A stretch of 64,000 nt of DNA from Phallusia mammillata (taxonomy: Eukaryota; Chordata; Ascidiacea; Phlebobranchia; Ascidiidae), in contig QLIY01000209.1 in NCBI GenBank assembly GCA_003260075.1, positions 1 to 64,000 of the forward strand. The letters run 5' to 3'. The notes under the pieces were generated by a model. That model did not search any database, was not told where the DNA came from, and saw only the letters and a list, made by a program, of their open reading frames with translations. Positions 47,193 to 58,377 of the stretch are shown one piece after another. Positions within the stretch are counted from its first letter, which is position 1; every line of letters starts with the position of its first letter. The position numbers were made by a program, and so were the translations under genes.

Positions 47193-48000
47193 CACTAACG
47201 GCGGTTAACTCGAAACTGACATGCATAATCTATATTCCACAGTTTTATTGAAATAGAGTGATTGTCGATGCGTGGGTTCGGATGTTACACATACCTTACA
47301 GCTTATTTAAAGACATAAATGAGTATCAAGAAAACACACAGTTGCTATGTGGCAGAAAACCTATTGAACTTTTGCCTGTGTGCAATTAAACTCCGTGCAA
47401 ATTTATAGTGAGGTCGCCGCAGGAAATAACCTGTGCAATTTTTTTCGTTTTTGTCAATGTCTACTGCTACGTTTCTTGATAGATAGCAAAATAAACTAAA
47501 CACTGCAAATCAAAAAACTTGATCGGTGTTCGCATACGTAGGTGACTAGGTGGGGACAAGGCACAGAAATTGACGTCATGTGTTTCCCTCATTGGATATG
47601 CTGACAATATTTTTGGAGAAAAGAAAGAACTGTTACTGACGTGAACTGTAGAAGACTAGAAGTAGATGTAGATCCCATTACGAATAACGTAGTAAGTAAG
47701 AGCTTGGCTTCGGCTTTTTATTTGTCAAACATGACATGGTGTTTATTGTGACAAGATAGATAGGTTATTTAAACGTAGCAGCATTAAATTTCGAAAATTT
47801 GTGGCAAATTTTGGCTTCCGATTTTATGTAGTTTTGTATTATAAACCTAATTACCCAACAATATGTTTTTACCAAACAAGAGTAATGTAGACGTCCTTGT
47901 GTCAAAAATATATTTCCTTAAAGATATTAGTGACTATAACAAGATAAAAATATGAATGTATGTTTTTCAGGTATATTAGTTGCAACTTTTATTTTGTATC
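47193..48000. promoter_or_regulatory. Bidirectional upstream region of the phosphatase and TMEM30 genes
   Basis: 809 bp separate the two outward-reading start codons. The TMEM30 side probably includes a 5' untranslated exon: a GTAAGT-type donor near 47691 and a TTTTTCAG acceptor at 47963-47970. That leaves about 500 bp for two promoters. No TATA element was convincing. Confidence 0.5.
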
Positions 48001-49053
48001 ATGGCTCGGGAAAGTTACAACATTAGTGACAGCACAGATGTTTTGGCTGAACAAGATGAAGATAATTCACGCAAGCCGGACAACACTGCGTTCAAGCAGC
48101 AGCGTTTGCCAGCATGGCAGCCAATCCTCTCCCCTAAATCTGTTTTGCCAACTTTCTTCATTGTAGGAATCATCTTTATTCCTATCGGTGCAGTGCTATT
48201 AACAGTTTCTAACAATGTGTTGGAGTATTCATATGATTACACACTTTGTAACGACCAGATTTGTTCAGAACTGCGAACAAACAACACAAGGATGTCTGAA
48301 GCCTGTAATTGTACTGTAAGCATCAATGTTGAACAGGATATGGTTGCACCAGTGTTTGTTTACTATGGCCTGAGCAACTTCTTTCAGAATCACAGGAGAT
48401 ATGTAAAATCAAGAGATGACAACCAACTTATTGGTGTTGAGGTTTCCAACAGTTCCATAAGTTCGGATTGTAGTCCATACAGAACAAACAATGCTATTGG
48501 TTATGATCAGCCCATTGCCCCATGTGGTGCCATTGCCAATAGTTTGTTTAATGACACTTTTGATCCTATTCCTGACGCTGGCATCACAATTATTCGCAAA
48601 GGCATTGCTTGGCCAACCGACCACAGCACAAAGTTTAAGAACCCATCGGTAACCAGTGATCCAGATAACTTGACAGCAGCCTTTGCTTCCTATGCCCAAC
48701 CACTATTTTGGCAAAAGCGGGTGGAAAATCTGGATGAATCTGATCCTAATAACAATGGATACAAAAATGAGGCTTTTGAAGTGTGGATGAGAACAGCAGC
48801 TTTTCCAACATTCCGCAAGCTTTATGGACGCATTGAGAGTACAGTTCCGAAAGGCTTGTACAACTTTACAGTTCAATACAACTATCCTGTGACTGGCTTT
48901 GGTGGACGCAAACGACTGATTCTGTCAACTGCAAGTTTTATGGGTGGAAAAAATTCATTCCTTGGAATAGCATATCTGGTTGTAGGATCATGTAGTATTG
49001 TGGTAGGGGTGGCATTGTGCATTGTCCATTTTGCCACAAAGAAAAATGAGTAA
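48001..49053 (+). CDS. TMEM30: CDC50/TMEM30 family, lipid flippase beta subunit
   Basis: A single uninterrupted coding exon of 350 residues. CDC50 proteins pair with P4-ATPases, are needed for their exit from the ER, and so support movement of phosphatidylserine and phosphatidylethanolamine to the inner leaflet. The protein has cytosolic ends, helix 1 near 48-69 (LPTFFIVGIIFIPIG) and helix 2 near 320-342 (FLGIAYLVVGSCSIVVGVAL). The large luminal domain has several N-glycosylation sequons and conserved cysteines. Family signatures are PDNTAFKQQRLPAWQPIL, YYGLSNFFQNHRRYVKSRDD, PIAPCGAIANSLFND and WMRTAAFPTFRKLYGRIE. The start chosen is ATG at 48001 because the frame upstream has no earlier ATG. 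A splice acceptor 30 bp upstream indicates an intron in the leader. Vertebrate homologues have several coding introns. Which of TMEM30A/B/C it matches was not resolved; A is closest by eye. Confidence 0.96.
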   Translation: MARESYNISDSTDVLAEQDEDNSRKPDNTAFKQQRLPAWQPILSPKSVLPTFFIVGIIFIPIGAVLLTVSNNVLEYSYDYTLCNDQICSELRTNNTRMSEACNCTVSINVEQDMVAPVFVYYGLSNFFQNHRRYVKSRDDNQLIGVEVSNSSISSDCSPYRTNNAIGYDQPIAPCGAIANSLFNDTFDPIPDAGITIIRKGIAWPTDHSTKFKNPSVTSDPDNLTAAFASYAQPLFWQKRVENLDESDPNNNGYKNEAFEVWMRTAAFPTFRKLYGRIESTVPKGLYNFTVQYNYPVTGFGGRKRLILSTASFMGGKNSFLGIAYLVVGSCSIVVGVALCIVHFATKKNE

Positions 49054-49674
49054 TTGCCCGGTTTACAATTTACAGTACTTCTTAACTTGGCATTGCTGAC
49101 AACACACTGTCCACTTTAGTTTTTATTGTATATATACGTAAAAATGAATTAATGTGTAAATATTCTTGTCTCTTTTTTATTGAAGTGTGTTTATTGAAGC
49201 CATGTTTGATAATGGAATGCAAATGTGGCGCTTAAACTGTTGCATACAGTAAGACAATCATCACCTGGGGCACATTTTATTTTATAATTTTTATGGTTTA
49301 TCCTATTCGTTAGCAGCACTTTGTTGTGATAATTGTAATGTATATAGCAAAATCTTAGTTTACAATTGGAACAAGAAAACAAACATTATGTTGTAAAATG
49401 TATGTGTCTTACTTGGATGTAAATTGACAATGTTAAGCTTTTTTATTGTGCATTATGAAAAAGATGAGCTTGTGTAACTAATTCGTTGACGGTACAAAAA
49501 ATTTGTGGCCCCAAACATTGTGCTGATGTGTAGATGTACAAGACAACTGCATACCCACTTTCTTGTGTTATAAATGCACTGATTTTGTACTGCACTATTG
49601 TATAATTCCAAACATAAATAGTGTAGAAACTTTGTAATGTTTTTGAGACATTAAGATAATATCCCATTATTGCA

Positions 49675-49680
49675 AATAAA
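49675..49680 (+). terminator. Polyadenylation signal of TMEM30
   Basis: AATAAA lies 622 bp after the TMEM30 stop codon and about 170 bp before a pyrimidine-rich AG at 49850-49851 that precedes CNOT2. Confidence 0.55.
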
Positions 49681-49920
49681 AAAGTTGTCTAACTTATATC
49701 ATTATCTTTCAAAACAAACCTGAAGTTTGAAAAAGTAAATTGATTTGTATGCCTAAAGCTTCTTTTGGATTTTAGTATCATGTGGTTTGAAATTGTCTCA
49801 TAATTTTTTTGTGCAATGTTTTAATTATTGTGCTTGTTTATTCCAATGTAGTGCAACTGGAAGTGGTGATATTAGGTTGTATTTTAAAGTGCCAGACTGG
49901 TTGTAACTGAAGTGTGTCTA

Positions 49921-52900
49921 ATGGTTCATGACAGGACACAACAACAGCAAAGATCTGGTCAGGTAGCTGATAATATGTTCAGCAGCACCAACATTGGTAC
50001 ACCAAAAAAGAACAAAATGGTATGTTGTTGATTAATAAAAATGTATGTCTTCATGTACAGTGCATGATTGCATAAAATTTTATATATTCCTCAAAAGTTT
50101 TGCTGTGCATTTTAAGCAAAATATCACATTTGATTACATTGTAAGTCCAGGACTTCAAGGTGTGATGGTTAAGTCTATAGCTGTTTGTTGCACATGATCA
50201 ATTTCATTGAATTTGTAGCAATAAACTAAATTTTTCCACACTTGTGGTTTAATACAATTTTAGTGAATTAAAAAGTTTGTTTTATTTTACAAACATTCAT
50301 GTAAACAGATGACTAAATTGGGCATTTTTGTTTGTGTTAGTTGTATGGTACAGATGAAGGGGAATTCGACATGGCTGCCTACCTTGCACAAGGGTCTTCC
50401 TCTGCCGTAGCTGATGTAAGTAATAATATGCTTTTTTATGTGTGTTAATACTTACTTACCTATGCTAAATAGATGCTGGGACAGTCTGGGTTTGCTTCAG
50501 CGTTTTATGGACAGCAAAGTATGTAAAAGATCTGTTAAAGTGGCCTGTCTATTTTTTATTGTTAACAATTCTCAATGTATTTTGAAAGATTCTGCCAGTG
50601 TTGGAAACAGGAGTATGAACTCACAACCCTTTGGAAGAAGTATGTCTGTTCCTGGAGGGCATATCACGCCAACTAGTGGTGACAATGCAAGCCAGATCAA
50701 CCAAACCAGGTTTGAGCCAAGTTAACCAAACCAACTTCATGAAAAATATATAGATCCAGTGAAAGACAAAAAGTGCAAAACAAGTTCTGTTTATTGCTAC
50801 CATACAATATGCACTAAACACCATTCAGTTTAAAATAGTGATGTACCTAATCGTCTAAATTAGATTTGTGATGAAACTGAGTATTCAGCAGTATTGTTTA
50901 AAGTTACTGATGTCACTGTTCCTGGCTAAAAAAATGGAGTATGTACTCATATATCAGTTTGCGTGCCAAGGCCCTGCCCTGGTATTGCTAACTCAATTAT
51001 GAAAATAATACACAGGTAGCCTAATGTTGCTGCACGAGTCCATCACAGAAAATACATGACTCTTTTGTTTCGAATAAGAGAGTTTTGTAGTCGAGCAATT
51101 TGTTCAGACATCTCCCATTTAATTTAAAGTCATAAAATTTTTGCATACCATATTTACTCGATTGTAAGCAGCCCTCATTTATAACCCGCCCTCGATTGTA
51201 AGCCGCATGTTGAGGTGTTAAAAAAATAATGTAAGCAGCACGCTGGAATTTTAGATACGATTGTTTCTTAATACATCTTTCTGTTGTTATATGGTATGAC
51301 TATTTGCCCATATCTGTTAGTTACGTTGATAACTGTACCCAACAGAACGTTTCGACGTATAATCTGTACATGCATACATGTTTTGAACCCCAAATAACTT
51401 AAAATGTTGGAGTGTAGAAATAATTTCGGTATAAAATTAAAATATAAAGCCGGCAGCTAAAAAACAATATAAGCCATGGCTTACAATCGAGTAAATACGG
51501 TACTGTACCCCAAGCTCGGTGTGGTGGTACGGTAGGCTGTTCACAATGTGGTATGTGGTAAAGTCAACATGTACCTGTAGATAAAATTTTTTTCTACTGA
51601 ATTTCTCCACAAAATGGCTGATTCAGAACTTGTCAAACATAAACATAGAGTTGATTTTTTGTCACAGGGGCATTTTACCAATGTCAAGAAATACTATGGG
51701 TGGAAATCAAATGCCAACATCGCAGATTGGAAATAATCTACTTTCTAATCGACCTGGCATGCCTAGTCCAACAAGAGGAATTTCACCGATTGACTTATTT
51801 AACATGAAGCAATCTGGAAGTCGGGGTCTTTCAAACACTGCCATATCAAGGTTGGTTGCAAAAGTTCTCTTTTCATCTGAAAACAAAGTTTATGAATAAA
51901 AGTTTTTTTTTATTTACAGGACACAATCCTTCACCTCACAGGTATGTATTTGTTTTGCTAATATGTTTTTTAGCATTTGAGGTGACGAGGAATTTATTGT
52001 AGAATCAGGTTTGTTGGTATTTAAGACCAATCAATTCAGGTTCACTCAGTAAGCTGTTATCAAATTACTTTTTCTTATTAAGGTACTGTCAGTCAGCCAA
52101 CATTTATGTTTATGCTGTCAAGAAAGCTCAATCATTTTATTTTCTGAATGCCGTCAAAAAAGTATAAGTCAAAAAAATGTTAAAGCTGAGAAGAAAAAAA
52201 ATACATTTACAGTAAAAAGTTAAATTGATTAAAATGAAAACAACTTGAAGTGTTATAAAAAGAAAGATATGGTTATCTTTCTTTTTAAAATTTAGTTAAG
52301 AACAATTTGTATGTAAAATTGAATGTAATCACTCACTGAAGTAACCTTCAAAACACAGGTTTACCATTGCAATTATATGAGTGATGTAGATTGAGGCAAG
52401 TATATAATGCATTTAGTTAAAAGAGTCCTCGTCACCTTCCCTAAATGATTTGCTGCGGATAAAAGAGGCTTTATGGAGAGAGCAGCAGGCAATGTCACCC
52501 AACACTTGTCAGCAGTCAGCAAGCAACTTAAATTTGTTCAAGAACTTTAAATCAGAATATACGTTAACGGTAGGCAAGTGCCAGGAAAATCACCTACCGA
52601 AAAATGTTTCTTTCTAAGGAATAGTTTATGTTATCATTTGGCCATGTATAATTGCCTGTGTTAGGTTTGTAAAAAAACAAATATTAAGCTGGTTTTAGTT
52701 TTGTAAGAACTTCATTCCAACAACAAGCTGTCCGGCTATATATTGGTGCCCTTACTTGACTTTGTATTTTCAGACTATGCCAATAAGTGCAATAGGAAGT
52801 GAAAACATTTCACAACATCGGCAACAACCACTTTCAGGGTCCTCTTCTCTTTCACATGTTGGCATGTCTGGACTCAGTAAGTTTCTGTTTCAAGACAGCG

Positions 52901-55900
52901 ACATAGTGGAGGGTTACACTTCAGATGACGATTAATAACTATGTACTTTATTAAGACCCATTCAATCTGGATCAAAATGAATTTCCTGCCTTGGCCCAAA
53001 GAACGCGACCAATAGGTTCACAACCTACGTCTACAAACAGTGTGAAAGGACCTTACGGTAAACTATTATTTTTATATAAACGGTTAACCTTCCTTTTTAC
53101 TTACTACAGAACATGGACGTTTCATATGATATCTATTAAGCCTTAATATTCTGCATATTTTCCAGTTGGAATGCTAAATAAACAGAGCGAGCATAATGAA
53201 TTTCAAATACACAATGAAGATTTTCCTGCTTTGCCCGGAGCTGCAGCAATGAATGTTATGAAGGCTGTTTGTAAGTTAAAATATTACAATTTACAAGAAG
53301 CGTTTCAGCCTTGTTTATTTACAAACAAAAATACTGTGGTAGACTTACTACATACCATTTGCTTTACTTACATACTATTTGCTTCATCAGCCATTAAGAG
53401 TAAGATTGAAGCGATAGGATGTGTTATGTTTCAGGCTAAAATATTTAGTATGTCATGATTAAAGCTGAAATTTAAGTCTTTAGATTGATTTTAAGTTTCT
53501 TGTTGTTTTTATGTAGTTCCTGAACAAGATGGAAGAGGGGATGAGTCTCAAAACAAGTTTGTATGTTTGTTGTGTTAAGATGTGTTTTCGAGTAAAGAAA
53601 TAATGGTCTTGTTGTTTTTGCCACAGAATCCATTAGGAAGTCTTCAGATTGGTGGTCCAGGTAAAACACATTCTTTAACTACTGCATGGCAACAAACATG
53701 TTATCAAAAACAAATGAAACTTGCACAAAAATGGTAAAGGTTTATTCAGGGTTTGAGCTTCTCAAACTGCAACAGAATTTTTATGTTCAAGTACCCCTGC
53801 AAAAATGTGTTTCATATGCCACATAGGCTTACAACTGGGGGGGGGGACAGGGTTTGAGCTTCTCAAACTGCAACAGAATTTTTATGTTAAAGTACCCCTG
53901 CAAAAATGTGTTTCATATGCCACATAGGCTTACAACTATAAAATTATTAATAACACATGTTTTATTATTTCCAATAAAATAGTCATGTGGTTTGTTTGCA
54001 GTGACAACAGACAAGTCTAACCCAAAACAGTCATCGACTTCAGGTCCTCAAAAGGGAATCCAGGTGTGGTTAATGATTGTTTTAATTCAGAAAAGGTGCT
54101 TTCTATTTGTCCTCTCTGTTATTTCTCTCAACAAACATCATAGGAAAAGTGTTTCGTTTCATCATGACTCACGTGTCATAAGACTAACTTAGCAACTACC
54201 ATAGAAATCTTATTATAGGTCCCCTTCCCTGAAGGGGACCCATATTGTTTTTGTCCGTATTTTTTTTTCTTTTTTTCCGTCTAACGCGGATTTGTTCCCA
54301 CGTTTTGGTCAAGAAAGAAATGGTTCAAACCTATGACGTGATTTAAACCTAATAAGCGTGCTTCGGTTTTGTATATGACAAGCAAAACTTTGTTAATCAA
54401 AGTAAACATGAAAAAATGAACTTGACTTTTTTGCAAAATAAATGTTTTTTTAAATGCTCGTTGTCAGGTTGGCCGCCGCATGATCACGGGTTACTTAAGG
54501 TCAACTAGTAGGTATTACAAACACTGTTCAGAACTTTCTTTCGTCATAAGGTAGCGTTTTTTTTTTGACAATCAATTTAGGAGTCAATGCTCAAGACATG
54601 TAAAAATTAGGCTTAACGGTATTGTTGAACACTCAGGACTCAGGACGGCGTGCTATTGAAAACGGTGTCAAAAGGTCAAACAGTCGTTTGGCGTGTGCAC
54701 CCTGAGAGGTTACTACAGGTCAATGGTACTCGTTTTGCGAAACAAAGTTAAATGAAAAACAATTTGTTATGTATACACTTGTAGCAAATTGCTTTTTAAT
54801 TTAAAGTGTCTGTAACACAACTGTTACAGCTTTCTAAAAAAATTTTGTTCAAAACCCGACCTTGGAGGACTATATCTGGGTCAAAGCAAGAGATTAGATT
54901 TAAGTCTTTGTTACGTTTTTTTAATTTTGTAATTACATGACAATAATAGTGCAAAAAGAATACGAACAATTTTTTTTATTGTTGGGTTAATGCTTTCTAA
55001 AAATTTGTCCTTAAGAATGTAAAAATCACCGCAACATTTGTTTACTGTAAATCCGCACAAACGCGCGTGTGGGGACCCATCAGTTTTTGTTTACAAAAAC
55101 AATCATATGTGTAGATCAAATGATGTGTATAGTAAATTGGTAAATATCATATAGAATATATAAAATGGAAGTATATCAGAAAGCCACTCTTCTAGTTAAT
55201 AAAGTTTTTTCCATTAATGTTTTAAATATTTCTTTAGTTACTACTTCTAAAAAGCAATTTATTGAACTAATAAATGATTTAATAAATACACCTAGTTCTG
55301 TTTTTAGTACACTTAAGATATATTTTTGTTTGGTTATCACCACTGGAAAAAATAAACTCTAGACAACTAAAAAAATAATGATGCTTATCTAATAAACTTT
55401 AGCTCACAAAAACCTTTTGTAGGAAAGCAAAATGTTTTTCTTACTAGCACTACAATGAAAGTTGTTGGTAATTTAGGTGTTTCCAGACAATTCGATAAAA
55501 CACATTCCAAATTCAATGCTTACGGACCAGTATGGCATTGTTGGCCTTTTTGCTTTTATCAAAGCTGCTGAGACTGATCCAACGTTAGTTCATCTAGCTT
55601 TGGGAAATGATCTTACGACGTTAGGACTCAACCTCAACTCCCCAGAGTAAGTTTTTTAAGCTAGGCTGGATTAAGCACTTCAGACTGATCAAAGAAGTTT
55701 TTTGTTCACCAAAAAGAAAAAAAAGATTGTCAGCATCATTTAATAAAATGTGAATCTATGTTTATCTCAGCATGTAAGAAAAGCTTAAATAGCAGCAATA
55801 TAAATGTTTGTTTAAAAAATATTATGTAACAAGACAATGCCAATCTAATTCTAAAATTCTTTTTACTTTTAAGCAACTTATACCACAAGTTCCAGTCACC

Positions 55901-56216
55901 ATTCATCCGACAACCTTGCCGATTGCAAGATATTGACTTCTTTGTGCCAAGCGAGTACTTAACCAATGCCCATATAAGGGATAAGTTAGCTCCGATTAAA
56001 CTGAATAGATATGGGGAGGATTTGCTCTTCTATGTTTATTACACAAATCCAGGCGATGTGCTACAACTGGCAGCTGCAGCAGAATTGTTAGTATTTTTGC
56101 TATTGTGTGTTCATATAAAACTTTCCATTTTAAATTGTGTTTGGGCAATTTACCGAACAAAAATTATGCAAATGAATGAATTTTATCTGCTAAATTTTTC
56201 ACCATTTAAAGCAGGG

Positions 56217-56315
<99 letters not shown>

Positions 56316-58377
56316 TTTATTTTCAAATTCCGTGTAAAAATGCCCTAAGCACACAAGTGTTTTTTTGTTTCATCGCTCCAGATTTGATTTTTCCTTTGCT
56401 GTTACATATTTGCAACAAACAAGGCATACAGGTTTATCACTTATTTCGACTACAAAATAAGAGTTACTCCATTCTTTCTGGAACACCTGATGTCCATTTG
56501 CCGATTTGCCCCCCCCCCTGTTACATATTTGCAACAAACAAGGCATACAGGTTTATCACTTATTTCCATTCTTTCTGGAACACCTGATGTCCATTATGCC
56601 GATCTTTTTTTCCAAGAAAATAATTTAAATAACAATATAAGGATCCACGCTAATAGCTCTAAAATCAAGTTTAAACTAACACCACGTGGCAAATGATTTG
56701 TTACAACTGCAAGGAGAGGCAATCAAGTGACTGTTACGTCACAAATATAGCAAGTGGTTAAATGTGTAGCAAACCCCCCCCCCCTCTAAAATCAATTTTA
56801 AACTAACACCACATGGCAAATGATTTGTTACAACTGCAAGGAGAGGAGATCAAGTGACTGTTACATCACAAATATAGCAAGTGGTTAAATGTGTAGCAAA
56901 TTTACAAGTTTGGCGTCATAATGTGGAATGGGGAGATTACCAGTAATGTCGAAGTCATTTGTACATAAACATTGTATTGTTTTTGTATGCTATGTTGTAT
57001 ACTGTACAAAATTGTGACAGGCCACATTAAAAAGGCAAGCGGGTCGCAGGTTCCCCACCCCTGATTTAAAGCAACCAGTAGGTGATGGCATAAGTTGTTT
57101 CACCAATTCCTACTTATAGTGACTACCATAAGTGACAACTTGTTTACTGGCATTTTATTTTATATTGAGGCGTAAACATGTTTGGGCGTTAATATTGGTT
57201 AGTGGTTGATGTGGGTGTCACATTTTAGCGCTTCCTTAACAAGGCAAATTTGTCCAGATAACAATGTATGCTCTTATTCTAAAGATTTTGAAGTAGGAAG
57301 AAGCCTAGATAAAACAGTCAAATTGGATACAAACATTATGTCGAAACAGGTGGTTGATCATACTCACAAACCTGGCCCAGATAAACTACTGACCTTCGTG
57401 TTGAAATATTTTTACCAACTCATGAATATTTCATGGGTGCCATGTTTGTTGAACTGCAGATACAACCGGGACTGGCGCTATCATAAGGAGGAAAGGATTT
57501 GGATCACCAGAGCGCCTGGCATTGAGCCTCGCACAAAAACAAGCACCTATGAACAAGGGACCTACTATTATTTTGATTGCCAAAACTGGAGAAAAGTGGC
57601 CAAGGTAAGCTAAAGCAGTGCTTTTCAACTGGGTGTATTGTACACCCCAGGGTGTGCCGTATTTTTTAAAAGGTGTACTACTTTGATGGGGTGTACCAGA
57701 TACAAAATATAATATACCTATGACAAGGTATCAAAATAGGCAGGTTTCAGTTTTAGAACTGACTAATGCAGTGGTTTTCAACCTTATACTGTTTATGAAC
57801 CACCTGGTAGCTTTTTCTGTCGCTGCGTACCACCTAAATTCTGTTTGAATGGGTAGACCGAGATTTCTTCTTGACTACACTAGCTAATTTATGAAACTAG
57901 TATGTTAGTAATTCCTAAAAAAACAAGACACTGGTTCTGCAAAAAAACTGGGCTGATCAGTTGGGTCAGTTGAGCAGCAATTCTTGATTTGGCTTGAATT
58001 AAGTATAGCAGAAAGCTAATCGCGTACCACTTGAAAAGCCCTGTGAAAAATGTCTGCAATATACAATAAAATATGTCTGCAATATTACATAAAAAGCTAT
58101 AGTCCAGCCTTATACGGAACATCTGGTGCTTTCGAGTTATTTGCACAAATGTTATGTGTGTCTACAATGTAGCTCATTGGTCATTGAAAAAATAACAATC
58201 AGTTCAGTGTGCCTTATGAGGAGAAAAACATCATATAAAAACATTGGGAGCTGTATCTTTTAACATGTTTTCGAACTTTTTAAACAGGAATTCCATCTTG
58301 AATACGACAAACTTGAGGAGCGGCCACACCTTCCCAACCTCGTCTCGTTGCATTTTAATCCGGCACAGCACAGTTGA
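49921..58377 (+). CDS. CNOT2: CCR4-NOT transcription complex subunit 2
   Basis: 16 exons give 537 residues: 49921-50019, 50341-50415, 50473-50518, 50589-50709, 51668-51850, 51920-51941, 52774-52876, 52956-53057, 53166-53270, 53517-53560, 53627-53660, 54002-54063, 55477-55646, 55874-56086, 57460-57604, 58288-58377. CNOT2 is a structural subunit of the CCR4-NOT deadenylase and binds CNOT1 and CNOT3. The N-terminal half is low-complexity, with conserved short motifs (RGILPMSRN, NEFPALAQR, NEDFPALPG, IQVFPDN). The C-terminal NOT domain (about 333-537) is highly conserved: DLTTLGLNLNSP, PSEYLTNAHIRDKLAPIKL, RYGEDLLFYVYY, NRDWRYHKEERIWITRAPG, EFHLEYDKLEERPHLP. Exon 51920-51941 is only 22 bases. The length almost equals the human protein. 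The start context is plain, but MVHDRTQQQ...QVADNMF fits the family N terminus. Introns carry several mobile elements and C10/G10 joins. Confidence 0.96.
51148..51500. mobile_element. 353-bp inverted-repeat element with TA target
   Basis: The ends CCATATTTACTCGATTGTAA and TTACAATCGAGTAAATACGG are inverted with one mismatch over 20 bases. TA lies on each side (51146-51147 and 51501-51502), which fits Tc1/mariner-like insertion. Near-terminal motifs (TAAGCCGC, TAAGCAGC) repeat inside. There is no coding capacity. It lies in a CNOT2 intron. Confidence 0.8.
53747..53937. repeat. 90-bp allelic-type duplication with G10 spacer
   Basis: 53747-53836 and 53848-53937 are equal-length copies with a C/A difference, separated by ten G (53837-53846) and one base. 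It lies in a CNOT2 intron. Confidence 0.88.
54219..55080. repeat. Dispersed repeat with hairpin-forming left end
   Basis: It begins GGTCCCCTTCCCTGAAGG, whose arms can pair, and a related GTGGGGACCCAT lies at the right limit (55069-55080). The left 45 bp match a fragment at 10872. No ORF or target duplication was identified. The right limit rests only on the recurrence of the GGGGACC motif. Confidence 0.5.
56400..56600. repeat. Duplication with C10 spacer and internal deletion
   Basis: 56400-56508 recurs from 56519 after ten C (56509-56518). The second copy lacks about 20 bases that include CGACTACAAAATAAGAG. The copies otherwise agree closely. Confidence 0.82.
56657..56900. repeat. 117-bp allelic-type duplication with C10 spacer
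   Basis: 56657-56773 and 56784-56900 are equal in length with about five substitutions (for example CACGTGG/CACATGG and TTACGTC/TTACATC), joined by ten C. Confidence 0.88.
57612..58041. mobile_element. Compound of hAT-like fragments in the last CNOT2 intron
   Basis: One left end, CAGTGCTTTTCAACTGGG, begins at about 57617. A second, CAGTGGTTTTCAACC, begins at about 57769 and continues with sequence related to the 31605 element (GTACCACC, GGGTAGACCGAGA). The only right-end-like sequence is ACTTGAAAAGCCCTGTG near 58035. No clean target duplication is visible, so this is probably one element inserted into another with loss of an end. Confidence 0.55.

Larger units (their letters stand above)
56212..57063. 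mobile_element. hAT-like element with poly-C tract and internal C10 duplications
   Basis: The ends CAGGGGTCCCC and GGTTCCCCACCCCTG are inverted, flanked by a perfect 8-bp repeat ATTTAAAG (56204-56211 and 57064-57071). An uninterrupted run of 97 C starts seven bases inside the left end (56219-56315). Two C10-type duplications follow. The element fills part of the CNOT2 intron between exons ending 56086 and starting 57460. Its true length is obscured by the duplications. Confidence 0.85.

Noticed and set aside
55923-56348. ORF with a long run of proline codons
   Set aside because: Only the first part (to 56086) is CNOT2 exon 14. The rest is intron translated through the poly-C tract.
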